Shown piece after piece: positions 26,395-34,853 of a stretch of 64,000 nt of DNA. The notes under the pieces are model-generated. The model was given only the letters and a program-made list of their open reading frames with translations. It had not been told where the DNA came from and searched no databases. Within the stretch, counting starts at the first letter, position 1. Each line of letters opens with the position of its first letter. The stretch lies in assembly GCF_025377685.1 (NCBI RefSeq), contig NZ_JACEHK010000001.1:248001-312000 (forward strand), given 5' to 3'. The translations under genes were made by a program, and so were the position numbers. The DNA is from Anaerobacillus sp. CMMVII (GTDB lineage Bacteria > Bacillota > Bacilli > Bacillales > Anaerobacillaceae).

Positions 26395-28095
26395 TTATTT
26401 AATCAGATAATTAAACACCGGTGATCCAGGTGGTGCGTTTACGATCATATCGTATACAGGAATTGTGTAAGCGAAGATGATTAGTAATGCAGCAATACCG
26501 ATCCAAAGCTTCCAGTTTTCGAAGATCGCTGGAGTAGTAGATGCATCTGTAGCAGGTTCACTAACTGGGAACTCTGTTTCACCTTTTGGTGCTAACCAAG
26601 TCATATAAATAAAGTTATAGAACATTAGAAGTGAAGCAGCTGTTAAGATAACTGCACCAATCGCAACTGTAATGTAGTTAGTGAAAACTCCACTAAACCA
26701 TTCTAAGGCAATCGGATGATCTTGATAAGTTGTATAAGCAGTACGACGAGGTGCTCCTAAAAGTCCTAGTAAATGCATCGCACCAGACATAAAGAACATA
26801 CCGATCGTCCATAACCATGTTTGTACCATTCCTAAACGGTTTAAGAATGGAGTAAATCTTCTTCCAGTTAAATGTGGAATTAACCAGTATGAAATCCCAA
26901 AGAATGTAAGCAATACTGTTGAACCAACTGTTAAGTGGAAATGACCAACTACCCAAAGTGTGTTGTGAATAACCGCATTTAGTTGGAAACTAGCATTGAT
27001 AATACCGCCCGCACCAGCAGGGATAAAGATTAACATTCCCATGAAAGGAGCGAAGAAACGAACATCGTTCCAAGGAAGTTTGCCAATCCAGCTAAGAACA
27101 CCTTTTCCACCAAGAGCACGGCCTGTTTGCTCAAAGGTACCGAAGATCGAGAAAGCAGTCATTAATGATGGAACAATAACTACAAACGTTAGAACCGTTT
27201 GAACGAATTTCCAAAAATCTGATACCCCAGACTCCATTAACTGATGGTGAAAACCAACTGGGATAGAGAATAATAGGAATAATACGAATGCTAAACGAGC
27301 TAGTGAATCGCTAAATAATTTTCCGCCAATAATCTTTGGAATACAAACGTACCATGCCATGTAAGCAGGTAGTAACCAGAAATAAACAAGTGGATGACCA
27401 AAATACCAAAATAGAGTACGGCTTAGTAATACATTAATTTGATCTGTAAGACCAAATGACCAAGGTATCATTTGTAATAATACTGTTGTCGCTACTCCTA
27501 GACAGGCAATGATCCAAAGAATGATTGTTGCTGTAGCCATATAACCAAATAACGGTGTTTTTTGCCCTTTATTGGCTTTTTTCCAGTTAAAGTAATGAGC
27601 AAGGACAGCAGCGCCAGCAAACCAAGTCCCTACAACGAATAATGTTAAAGCTACATAATAAAATGGATGTGCTGCAAGTGGAGCATAGAATGTATAAAGT
27701 ACAGACGCCTCACCTGCTAGAATTAATGCAGCAGCCATCAATGTTCCGACTGTTGTTACCCAAAAACCAGCCCAACCAAGCTTTCGGATCCCATCTGGCA
27801 TCGCACCTAATGTACGGCTTGCGCCAGCAAACAAAAAGGCAAAAATAAAGTATGTTGTAAAAACAAGTGCTAATAATACCCCATGTACCGTTAGAATTTG
27901 ATAGTAACCAAGCCAGCTTGGTAAATCAATCATTCCACCACGTACTAATCCTTGTAAAAGCCCCATAAGCGCTCCAATAATGAACGCAAAAAATGCAACA
28001 TAAATGTGCGCCATACTTAGTTTTGCATCTTTAGGTGCTACTCTGATATTAGTGTCTGTGCTATATTCTTCGACTCTTAATGCTTGGTTTCTCAT
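26395..28095 (-). CDS. cbaA: ba3-type cytochrome c oxidase subunit I
   Basis: A 566-aa haem-copper oxidase subunit I of the B (ba3) family with about 13 transmembrane helices. Likely haem and copper ligands are in LTVHGVLLAL, LFWYFGHPLVYFW (CuB His and the Tyr partner), GFHHQLMESG and VVGHFHLTVGS. It reduces O2 to water and pumps protons with high oxygen affinity. The start overlaps the subunit II stop by one base (TAATG). It is the third gene of a minus-strand operon and ends 100 bp before a terminator. Confidence 0.92.
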   Translation of the reverse strand: MRNQALRVEEYSTDTNIRVAPKDAKLSMAHIYVAFFAFIIGALMGLLQGLVRGGMIDLPSWLGYYQILTVHGVLLALVFTTYFIFAFLFAGASRTLGAMPDGIRKLGWAGFWVTTVGTLMAAALILAGEASVLYTFYAPLAAHPFYYVALTLFVVGTWFAGAAVLAHYFNWKKANKGQKTPLFGYMATATIILWIIACLGVATTVLLQMIPWSFGLTDQINVLLSRTLFWYFGHPLVYFWLLPAYMAWYVCIPKIIGGKLFSDSLARLAFVLFLLFSIPVGFHHQLMESGVSDFWKFVQTVLTFVVIVPSLMTAFSIFGTFEQTGRALGGKGVLSWIGKLPWNDVRFFAPFMGMLIFIPAGAGGIINASFQLNAVIHNTLWVVGHFHLTVGSTVLLTFFGISYWLIPHLTGRRFTPFLNRLGMVQTWLWTIGMFFMSGAMHLLGLLGAPRRTAYTTYQDHPIALEWFSGVFTNYITVAIGAVILTAASLLMFYNFIYMTWLAPKGETEFPVSEPATDASTTPAIFENWKLWIGIAALLIIFAYTIPVYDMIVNAPPGSPVFNYLIK

Positions 28096-28562
28096 TATTT
28101 CACCTCAATCGCCATTTGCATATAGTGATGTCCTGTACCGCAATACTCGTTACATAAAACGAGATATGTACCAGGCTCTTTAAAAGTATGTTCAGCCATG
28201 TTAACATGCCCTGGAGTCACCATGAAGTTAACATTTGTTCCAGGTATCGTAAATGAGTGAACAACATCAGAACTAGTCACTTGAAAACGAACTGTTGAAC
28301 CTACTGGTACCTCAATCTTGTTTGGCATGTATGCAAAAGCCATAGCAATAATGTTTGCTTGATAAGTCGTTTCATTAATTTGTCGTAACCCTGGCTCATC
28401 AAATGGTGCTTCGTTACTTAAGTTTTGTGAATCTACTGTAGCCATGTGGCTTGGTGGTTGTTGTCCGAAAGCAAAGGCACTAACTCCAAGTACAGCTAAG
28501 AAAACAAATAAAGAACCAATCCCAAATGTTAACCATATTTTTTCATAACGGTGTAAATGCAT
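28095..28562 (-). CDS. cbaB: ba3-type cytochrome c oxidase subunit II (CuA)
   Basis: A 155-aa subunit with one N-terminal transmembrane helix (about 10-33) and an external cupredoxin domain. CuA ligands are seen in HSFTIPGTN and CNEYCGTGHHYMQM. There is no fused haem-c domain. It receives electrons from cytochrome c and passes them to subunit I. A GGGGGGG site precedes the ATG. It is co-transcribed with the small subunit IIa gene upstream and cbaA downstream. Confidence 0.92.
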   Translation of the reverse strand: MHLHRYEKIWLTFGIGSLFVFLAVLGVSAFAFGQQPPSHMATVDSQNLSNEAPFDEPGLRQINETTYQANIIAMAFAYMPNKIEVPVGSTVRFQVTSSDVVHSFTIPGTNVNFMVTPGHVNMAEHTFKEPGTYLVLCNEYCGTGHHYMQMAIEVK

Positions 28563-28584
28563 AAAATAAGTCCCCCCCGACCAA

Positions 28585-28743
28585 TTACAATCTGTTTAAA
28601 AATAAGAAGAATATTGCCGACCATGATCCCACGATAAACAAACCAACAAACATAACGAAAATCAATGTACCTTTTAGTGAAGATTCTGATTCTGTCGGAA
28701 CATAATTTTTTTGAGTGTTAAGGTTTGTATTGTTTTTAGGCAT
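28585..28743 (-). CDS. Cytochrome c oxidase subunit IIa (small, not in normal ORF size range)
   Basis: A 52-aa protein, MPKNNTNLNTQKNYVPTESE then SSLKGTLIFVMFVGLFIVGS and SAIFFLFLNRL. It has a short hydrophilic N terminus and a single transmembrane helix. This architecture and its place directly upstream of subunit II match subunit IIa of ba3 oxidases. AGGAGG lies 7 bases upstream of the ATG at 28743. It is the first gene of the oxidase operon, so its leader contains the Fnr-linked promoter. Confidence 0.85.
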   Translation of the reverse strand: MPKNNTNLNTQKNYVPTESESSLKGTLIFVMFVGLFIVGSWSAIFFLFLNRL

Positions 28744-28903
28744 CTCATAACCTCCTCTTCATGATAATTAAGACTCCCACATTAAATAATATCGAAAATT
28801 TAAGCTGAAATTTTACAAAAATGTGAAAAAATAATGACACTTACAACATAAAATAGTTATTAAACATAAAAGTAGTGGTAACAGTAAAAACAGACTACTT
28901 CCT

Positions 28904-28945
28904 ATTATATTGATATTTCAATATAGTTCTGTGACAAAGATCACA
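28904..28945 (-). promoter_or_regulatory. Fnr box and -10 element of the ba3 oxidase operon
   Basis: A perfect TGTGA-CAAAGA-TCACA (28930-28945) matches the Bacillus Fnr/CRP-family site. On the minus strand a TATAAT lies at 28909-28904. The predicted start near 28897 puts the site centre about 41 bp upstream, the class II activator position. It lies in the 307-bp gap to the CstR-like gene, which holds no other gene. It could also act on that gene. Confidence 0.7.
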
Positions 28946-29050
28946 TTAGTTCATTAGAAAATATAGATTTAATTGCTTTCTAAGTGTGGTATATCATAAA
29001 ATAGAGATAGTTATTGTCGGAATTTCTTATAGAATACGGAGGAAACAAAA

Positions 29051-29314
29051 ATGGAAATTTATGATGACAAAGTAAAAAATAGATTAAAAAGAATCGAAGG
29101 TCAGGTAAGAGGGATTATTAGAATGATGGAGGAAGAAAAACAATGCCATGAAGTGGTCACACAATTGGCTGCAGTTCGTAACGCTATTGATCGAGCAATA
29201 GGGGTCGTAGTTAGTAGCAATTTAGAAGAATGTATTCGAAAACAAATTGAAAACGGTGAAGGAACAGAAGAAACAATAAAAGAAGCAGTTAATTTACTTG
29301 TGAAAAGCCGTTAA
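29051..29314 (+). CDS. CstR-like persulfide-sensing CsoR-family repressor
   Basis: An 87-aa all-helical repressor of the CsoR/RcnR family. Two conserved cysteines, Cys32 and Cys61, are present. The copper-ligand His of CsoR is replaced by Asn57 (SSNLEEC). This matches CstR, which forms di- or trisulfide bonds between its cysteines on exposure to persulfide and then leaves its operator. The C terminus (KEAVNLLVKSR) is very CstR-like. Targets are unknown. GGAGG precedes the ATG. Divergent from the oxidase operon. Confidence 0.75.
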   Translation: MEIYDDKVKNRLKRIEGQVRGIIRMMEEEKQCHEVVTQLAAVRNAIDRAIGVVVSSNLEECIRKQIENGEGTEETIKEAVNLLVKSR

Positions 29315-29390
29315 TAGTTTAGAGTTTTGAGTTTTGTAGGTAGCTAACTGGTGTATTTTTCAACGTTTTATAGCAGTCATAACTAACTTT

Positions 29391-29420
29391 TAAAAGGGTC
29401 ACTTCTGTGGCTCTTTTTTT
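29391..29420 (+). terminator. Rho-independent terminator
   Basis: AAAAGGGTCAC and GTGGCTCTTTT pair (with G-U pairs) around a TTCT loop, followed by a T run, about 80 bp after the CstR-like gene. Confidence 0.75.
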
Positions 29421-29491
29421 ATTGGGAATAATTACAAAATAATGTTGCAAACTAAGTCTTACGATAAGTATAAGGTTAAGAGGGGTTCTTT

Positions 29492-30967
29492 ATGATTGGA
29501 AATAAGGACAAGTTGAGATTAGAGCAACAAGAGGAGTACAAGCAATATCTTAAACAACTGAAAATTTCTGAAGAACCACCATTAGATACAGAGTTATTTA
29601 ATTTGGAAATACAAAAAATCTTTCAAAATTGCGAGGATTTTTCTTATCGAGAGGTTGTTCTTCCTGAAAAAAGCAAAGCTAGAATTTACTTTATTCAGGG
29701 ATTAGTTGATTTTGAGTTTTTGCAAGAAAGTGTTATAAAGCCTTTGTCAAAGCTTGTAGCGAGTGAAAATGATATGGATCCTCGTCAACAAATTAACAAC
29801 CCGTTAAATAAGAAGCTTACAGATTGGAATAAGATTATTTACTTGCTTTTTAATGGCGGGGCACTCTGTCATGTTGATGGAGAGTTGCCATTAGAGGTAA
29901 AAGTTCCAAGTAAGGATAAGCGAGCGCTTCAGGAGCCGACGACACAATATCAAATTTTTGGCCCGAAGGTTGGTTTTATTGAGGATATTCAGACAAACAT
30001 TTCGATCATGAGGAAGTTTATAAAAGACCCTCGCCTAAAGACAACAAATTATGAAATAGGTTCGTTAAGCCATACAAGAGTAACCGTCATGTATATTGAA
30101 GGTTATGCAGAAAGTGAATGTGTCGAATCGATAAAAACAAAGCTCCAAAACGTAAAACTCGAGCATTTAATTACCTTAGGCCAGCTAAATAAACAAATCA
30201 TTGATAATCCAAAATCTATTTTCCCCCAAGTATATGGCACAGAGCGACCTGATAATGTTGCTTTGGCATTGAGTGAGGGGAAGGTAGCGATTTTTATCGA
30301 CAATGTCACATTTTGTTCAATCTTACCGATTGGATTGTTTGATCTTTATTTAGTAGGGGATGACCATAGCTTTAGTTCGATTTATAACGCGCTTTTCGTG
30401 AGATTAATTCGATACTTCAGCATGGTTATTTCAACTGCTCTACCAGCTCTATATGTAGCTTTAGTAGCTTTCCATCCAGAGTTGATTCCTGAGACTTTGG
30501 CATTAACTATAGCTGAGTCGCGTTCGCAAATTCCGTTTCCTGCAGCGGCTGAAGCAATTATTATGATGGTAGCTTTAGACGTGTTAGTAGAGGCCAGTAT
30601 CCGTTTACCTAGTTTTGTTGGACAAACAATCGGGATTGTTGGTGGTTTAGTTATTGGAACAGCTGCAGTAGAGGCCGGAGTCGTTAGTAGTCTGATGGTT
30701 ATTGTTATTTCTTTTACTGCGATAGCTTCATTTACTACTCCAACCTGGGAGTTGGTTTCTTCTTTACGTGTCATACGATACGGTTTATTAATTATCTCGT
30801 CGATGTTCGGTTTATTCGGCTTTGTTCTAGGTTTTTGTTTGATTTTTATTCATATCTGTAATATTGAATCGGTCTCAAGGCCATATATTGCACCATTATC
30901 ACCATTAAAGTTTGAAGAATTTCTTAAAAAGTTTCAACAAAAGAAAGCACAGTTTTTGAGAAAATAG
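29492..30967 (+). CDS. Spore germinant receptor subunit A (GerAA/GerKA family)
   Basis: A 491-aa protein of the GerA family: a soluble N-terminal part of about 280 residues and five C-terminal transmembrane helices (about 290-470), with the family motif PFPAAAEAIIMM. It is the A subunit of a nutrient receptor in the inner spore membrane. An AGAGGGG site precedes the ATG at 29492. First gene of an A-B-C operon. Nutrient specificity cannot be inferred. Confidence 0.88.
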   Translation: MIGNKDKLRLEQQEEYKQYLKQLKISEEPPLDTELFNLEIQKIFQNCEDFSYREVVLPEKSKARIYFIQGLVDFEFLQESVIKPLSKLVASENDMDPRQQINNPLNKKLTDWNKIIYLLFNGGALCHVDGELPLEVKVPSKDKRALQEPTTQYQIFGPKVGFIEDIQTNISIMRKFIKDPRLKTTNYEIGSLSHTRVTVMYIEGYAESECVESIKTKLQNVKLEHLITLGQLNKQIIDNPKSIFPQVYGTERPDNVALALSEGKVAIFIDNVTFCSILPIGLFDLYLVGDDHSFSSIYNALFVRLIRYFSMVISTALPALYVALVAFHPELIPETLALTIAESRSQIPFPAAAEAIIMMVALDVLVEASIRLPSFVGQTIGIVGGLVIGTAAVEAGVVSSLMVIVISFTAIASFTTPTWELVSSLRVIRYGLLIISSMFGLFGFVLGFCLIFIHICNIESVSRPYIAPLSPLKFEEFLKKFQQKKAQFLRK

Positions 30968-30979
30968 GGGGGGAAAGCA

Positions 30980-32080
30980 ATGATTGAGGTTCGGAAGTTT
31001 AAAGGAATTGATCTATTTGCCTTTACATGTTGTTCAACCATTGCGTTAGGGGTGACATTTTTACCTTATGTTGGTGGCGATGAGGTGAGGAGTGCCTGGT
31101 TAAAGGTAATGATTGCTGTTCTTCCGTACCTCCTGCTTTTTTTCTTATTAAAAAAATTCAGTTTGAAATATGATAGCTATGATTTTTTCTTAGAGGTAAA
31201 GAACTCAACCTGGAAGTGGGTTTACTGGGTAATTCTTCTCTATTTTATTGTCAGTACATTCATTGCTATTATCTTTGGTTTAGAAGCATTAACATTGATA
31301 ACCAAAGTGTATCTCCTTCCAAATACGGAGCAATGGACTGTATTGTTGCTATTTATAGCCGTGGCAGGTGTGGGTTTAGCTTATGGAATAACAGCGATTA
31401 GCCGTTTTGTCGTTGCCTTAATTTTTGTAGAATTTATTTTATTATTTTCAATTATTTTCTTAGGTTTTAGTGAATACTTTCGTTGGATTTATATTCCTCC
31501 AATTTTGACAACAGATATTACCACTCTATTAAAAAGTTCAATTAGTGATATGGCACGTTACTCAGGAGTCATTGCACTCTTAGGTTTTTTGCCCTATTTA
31601 AATAGAAATTGTGCTGTCTTTCGTCCAATGAGTTATGGAATTTTATTAGTTGTAGCTATATATGTAGCCATTTGCATTGTTATTTTAGGGACGTTTGGAT
31701 TTGAGCAATCTTTGACATTAGTTTCTCCTTTTACAGCGTTAGTACAATCGGTGTCTACAAGAACAGGAGTTGTTGAAAGGGTCGATTTATTTTTCCTTGG
31801 CGTTTGGATTATTGCTTACTACAAAATAATGCTCATTCAAGCTTGGTTTTTATTGTTTTTATTACAACGTTTCATCCCAATAAAAAAACCAAATATTTAC
31901 CTTGTACTTTCTTTGGGACTATTATTTTTCGTATCCGTTTGGGTACCAGGATTTGTCGAGCCAATATGGGTACCGGTATATCTCAACCAACTAGTGTACT
32001 CTTTAATCGTACCAACCGGTATTTTAATAATTTTAATTTTAAAGCGTAAAAAAGGAGATTTGCAAAGTGAAACGAGTTAG
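30980..32080 (+). CDS. Spore germinant receptor subunit B (GerAB family)
   Basis: A 366-aa integral membrane protein with about ten transmembrane helices, of the GerAB/APC-like transporter family. It lies 12 bp after subunit A with a GGGGGG site and overlaps subunit C by 14 bases. In related receptors, the B subunit binds the germinant amino acid. Typical family features are the gerAB-like segments RSAWLKVMIAVLPYLLLF and FLPYLNRNCAVF. Confidence 0.85.
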   Translation: MIEVRKFKGIDLFAFTCCSTIALGVTFLPYVGGDEVRSAWLKVMIAVLPYLLLFFLLKKFSLKYDSYDFFLEVKNSTWKWVYWVILLYFIVSTFIAIIFGLEALTLITKVYLLPNTEQWTVLLLFIAVAGVGLAYGITAISRFVVALIFVEFILLFSIIFLGFSEYFRWIYIPPILTTDITTLLKSSISDMARYSGVIALLGFLPYLNRNCAVFRPMSYGILLVVAIYVAICIVILGTFGFEQSLTLVSPFTALVQSVSTRTGVVERVDLFFLGVWIIAYYKIMLIQAWFLLFLLQRFIPIKKPNIYLVLSLGLLFFVSVWVPGFVEPIWVPVYLNQLVYSLIVPTGILIILILKRKKGDLQSETS

Positions 32081-33233
32081 GTTCTTACTTGTACTCTTTT
32101 GTTGTGTTCTCTTGTCTAGTTGTGTTGATGCTAGAGAAATTGACCATCGTTCGATGATTGTAGGGATGGGTCTCGATTTGGAGCAATCAGATAGTGAAGA
32201 TCAAGGAAAGATTAAGTTGACTGTTCAGATTCCGATCCTTTTATCAGGGGGAGGCGAAGGGAATATTTCTGGAGCGGTTAAAGAATTTGAAACGTTTACC
32301 GCTACAGGTGAAACGATCCTTGATGCAGTTGCTGAAATTGAAGCGATGACACCTACCGTGCTTTTCTTCGGGCACTTAAAGGTGATCACAATTGGAGACG
32401 TATTAGCGAAACAGGGGCTTGATCAAGTGATTGATTTTTTTGATCGTCTTCCTCAAGTAGCAAATCAAATTTTTCTTTTAATTATCGAAGATGTCACAGC
32501 AGAGGAGTTTATTAGTTTTGAATCTCCTTTAGTTTCTTTACCGGCGTTATATCTAAATCGTTTTTTTCAGGCAGATCAAAAAATCGCACGAACAAAAGAT
32601 GTAAAGCTATTTGAATATCGTCGAGATGCTAACATGATTTCAGGGGCATCGACACTTCCGTTAGCTAGAATAAATGGAGGAAAGAAAATTGTTATTGAAG
32701 GTATGGGTGTCTTCGAGGATCACAAATTAGTAGCAAAGCTAACAAGTCAAGAAGTTGTCATTAATGAGTTATTGAAAAACAATAAAGTTCATAATAGTAA
32801 TTTTACAACAAAGGTTAACGTCGATGGCAAGGAAGAACAAATTTCCATTAGTAGAGGTCGTTTAAAAGTAAAAATTGGGTATGAAAAAAAGGATCCGTTA
32901 ACTATTAATTTACAAATTAAAGGTAAAGGAGAAATATCTGAGGTAGGAAGCATCCGTGTTAGGGTTTCCAATGAGTTGGTAAAGCAGGTTGGGGAAAACT
33001 TAGAGGAAGAAATTACAGATTTAGTAAGAAAGACAATTAGAAAGATGCAAGAAAAAAACGTGGAACCATGGCTTTTGGGACATCGGTTGTGGGCCATGGA
33101 CCCTAAATTCTTTGATAGCTTAGATTGGGAAAAAACAGGTTGGAGAGAGAGTAATATTAATGTATCGGTAGACTTTGAAATTGTGCATACAGGACAAAAA
33201 AGCTACTTATCAAAAACCAAAATCGGAAGATGA
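32067..33233 (+). CDS. Spore germinant receptor subunit C lipoprotein (GerAC family)
   Basis: A 388-aa lipoprotein with lipobox LLSSC followed by the GerAC N- and C-domain pattern (DHRSMIVGMGLD, ALYLNRFFQAD, WLLGHRLWAMDPKFF). The GTG at 32067 follows AAGGAG and lies inside the end of subunit B. It completes the receptor on the outer face of the inner spore membrane. Confidence 0.88.
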   Translation: MKRVRFLLVLFCCVLLSSCVDAREIDHRSMIVGMGLDLEQSDSEDQGKIKLTVQIPILLSGGGEGNISGAVKEFETFTATGETILDAVAEIEAMTPTVLFFGHLKVITIGDVLAKQGLDQVIDFFDRLPQVANQIFLLIIEDVTAEEFISFESPLVSLPALYLNRFFQADQKIARTKDVKLFEYRRDANMISGASTLPLARINGGKKIVIEGMGVFEDHKLVAKLTSQEVVINELLKNNKVHNSNFTTKVNVDGKEEQISISRGRLKVKIGYEKKDPLTINLQIKGKGEISEVGSIRVRVSNELVKQVGENLEEEITDLVRKTIRKMQEKNVEPWLLGHRLWAMDPKFFDSLDWEKTGWRESNINVSVDFEIVHTGQKSYLSKTKIGR

Positions 33234-33272
33234 AAGCATTTACATGAAAATGTTACAACAGTTTGAACATCA

Positions 33273-33326
33273 TTGACTGTGAAAAAAAGCCTATGCTATA
33301 ATAAATCATAATGAAAATCATTATCA
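33273..33326 (+). promoter_or_regulatory. Promoter with Fur box for the iron ABC ATPase
   Basis: TTGACT (33273-33278), 18-bp spacer, TATAAT (33297-33302). A Fur box TGAAAATCATTATCA (33312-33326) covers the predicted transcription start. It differs from the 7-1-7 consensus by one base. Confidence 0.8.
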
Positions 33327-33400
33327 TTATCACTGAGATGAAAATAACAAGGTTATGATGGACCGAGTTTTTTAATAGAGTATGCTTAGGGGGGAGTTTC

Positions 33401-34498
33401 ATGAGTTTCATAAAATTAGAACAGATTACTAAATTATTTCATGACTCACTGCGACCGGCTGTTGATTCTTTAGATCTTACTATTGAACGTGGGGAAATTA
33501 TTACGTTACTAGGCCCAAGTGGCTGTGGTAAAACTACAACGTTACGAATGTTAGCTGGATTTGAACAACCATCCACTGGTCGAATTACGATTGGTGACCA
33601 AGTTGTTTTTGATAATAATAAATCACTACCACCAGAAAAACGTGGAATTGGCATGGTATTTCAGGATTATGCTCTTTTCCCACATTTAACAATTGAAAAA
33701 AATGTGATGTTTGGCTTAAATAAATGGAAGCCCAAAGACAGAAAAGAACGCGCTCAAGAAGTATTAGATCTTGTTGGTTTAGGTGATTTTGGTGATCGTT
33801 ATCCTAGTCAAATCTCAGGAGGGCAACAACAACGGGTTGCCTTAGCTAGAGCATTGGCGCCGAGACCACATGTTGTATTAATGGATGAACCATTTAGTAA
33901 TTTAGATGCGGGTCTAAGGGAGAAAATGCGCTATGATGTGACGAATATCCTTAGAAAAGCCAATACAACGGCTATCATTGTAACTCATGATCAAAAGGAT
34001 GCCTTTGCTGTTTCTGATCGTGTTGTGGTTATGAAAGATGGTATCATTCAACAAGTGGCTTCACCAAGAGAGATGTATCGTTGCCCGAAAAACTCATTTG
34101 TTGCCCAGTTTGTTGGTAAAACTAATTTACTTACTGGAAAGCTCGAGAAAGATAAAAATCTCGTTCAGACAACAATTGGAACAGTTTGTCTACCTCTTCA
34201 AAAAAATCAAGTTTGTGAAACCTCATGCCTTTCAAGTGAGATTGAGGGTATGTGTGAAACCGTTAAACTTTCGATTCGTCCAGAAGGGTGTCAAATTGTC
34301 TCTGAAGGAAAAGGAAGCTATTTTGGTACGGTTGAAAGGGTTACATACAGTGGTGAATACCAAGAGCTATATGTAAACCTACAATCAGACAAATCCTCAG
34401 AGCCGATGGTCATTTATGCACCTGTTGATCAAGATATAGAATTAGGATCGGTTGTTTCCTTTAATATTAAATCCGATTTAGTTTGCTTAGTTGAGTAA
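33401..34498 (+). CDS. fbpC: Iron(III) ABC transporter ATP-binding protein (FbpC-like)
   Basis: A 365-aa ATPase of the iron(III)/2-aminoethylphosphonate group. Walker A GPSGCGKTT, signature ISGGQQQRV and Walker B VVLMDEPFSNLD are present, and the C-terminal part (about 240-365) resembles a TOBE domain. The Fur box upstream and the adjacent binding protein and permease support ferric iron import. It is transcribed from its own promoter, with a terminator before the fbpA promoter, so the system forms two Fur-controlled units. Confidence 0.87.
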   Translation: MSFIKLEQITKLFHDSLRPAVDSLDLTIERGEIITLLGPSGCGKTTTLRMLAGFEQPSTGRITIGDQVVFDNNKSLPPEKRGIGMVFQDYALFPHLTIEKNVMFGLNKWKPKDRKERAQEVLDLVGLGDFGDRYPSQISGGQQQRVALARALAPRPHVVLMDEPFSNLDAGLREKMRYDVTNILRKANTTAIIVTHDQKDAFAVSDRVVVMKDGIIQQVASPREMYRCPKNSFVAQFVGKTNLLTGKLEKDKNLVQTTIGTVCLPLQKNQVCETSCLSSEIEGMCETVKLSIRPEGCQIVSEGKGSYFGTVERVTYSGEYQELYVNLQSDKSSEPMVIYAPVDQDIELGSVVSFNIKSDLVCLVE

Positions 34499-34504
34499 AA
34501 GATC

Positions 34505-34539
34505 AAAACTCTCTCATGAATTATTGAGAGAGTTTTTTT
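34505..34539 (+). terminator. Rho-independent terminator
   Basis: AAAACTCTCTCA and TGAGAGAGTTTT pair around an AT-rich loop, followed by T residues, directly after the ATPase gene. The following 200 bp (to 34740) contain a degenerate copy of a dispersed structured repeat (TTGATATCTGGCTTCAGCGC) and no gene. Confidence 0.85.
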
Positions 34540-34740
34540 AATGAGTAAGTTTAAGCGTTTTTAATACTTGATATCTGGCTTCAGCGCACAGTTCCTCGAG
34601 GACAAATAATTTTATCTGGGCTAAGCAAGTGAAAAGCGCACTATACTTTTCCCTATGGCGCTTTGTTTTTTGCTTCATGCATATTATTTGACATAATTGT
34701 GAACATAATATAAACCTGAAATTTATTTTAGAAAATCTCA

Positions 34741-34807
34741 TTGACAATGATTATCAATAGCAATATAATTCAAAGTGGAAGTACAAATGAGAATGAATAT
34801 CATTCTT
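34741..34807 (+). promoter_or_regulatory. Promoter with two Fur-like boxes for fbpA
   Basis: TTGACA (34741-34746), 17-bp spacer, TATAAT (34764-34769). Fur box TGACAATGATTATCA at 34742-34756 overlaps the -35 element, and a second dyad GAATGAATATCATTC lies near 34791-34806. Both should be bound by Fe-loaded Fur. Confidence 0.8.
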
Positions 34808-34853
34808 TAGAAGAAGTAAACACACTATCAAACATACTTAGGGGGAAACACAA

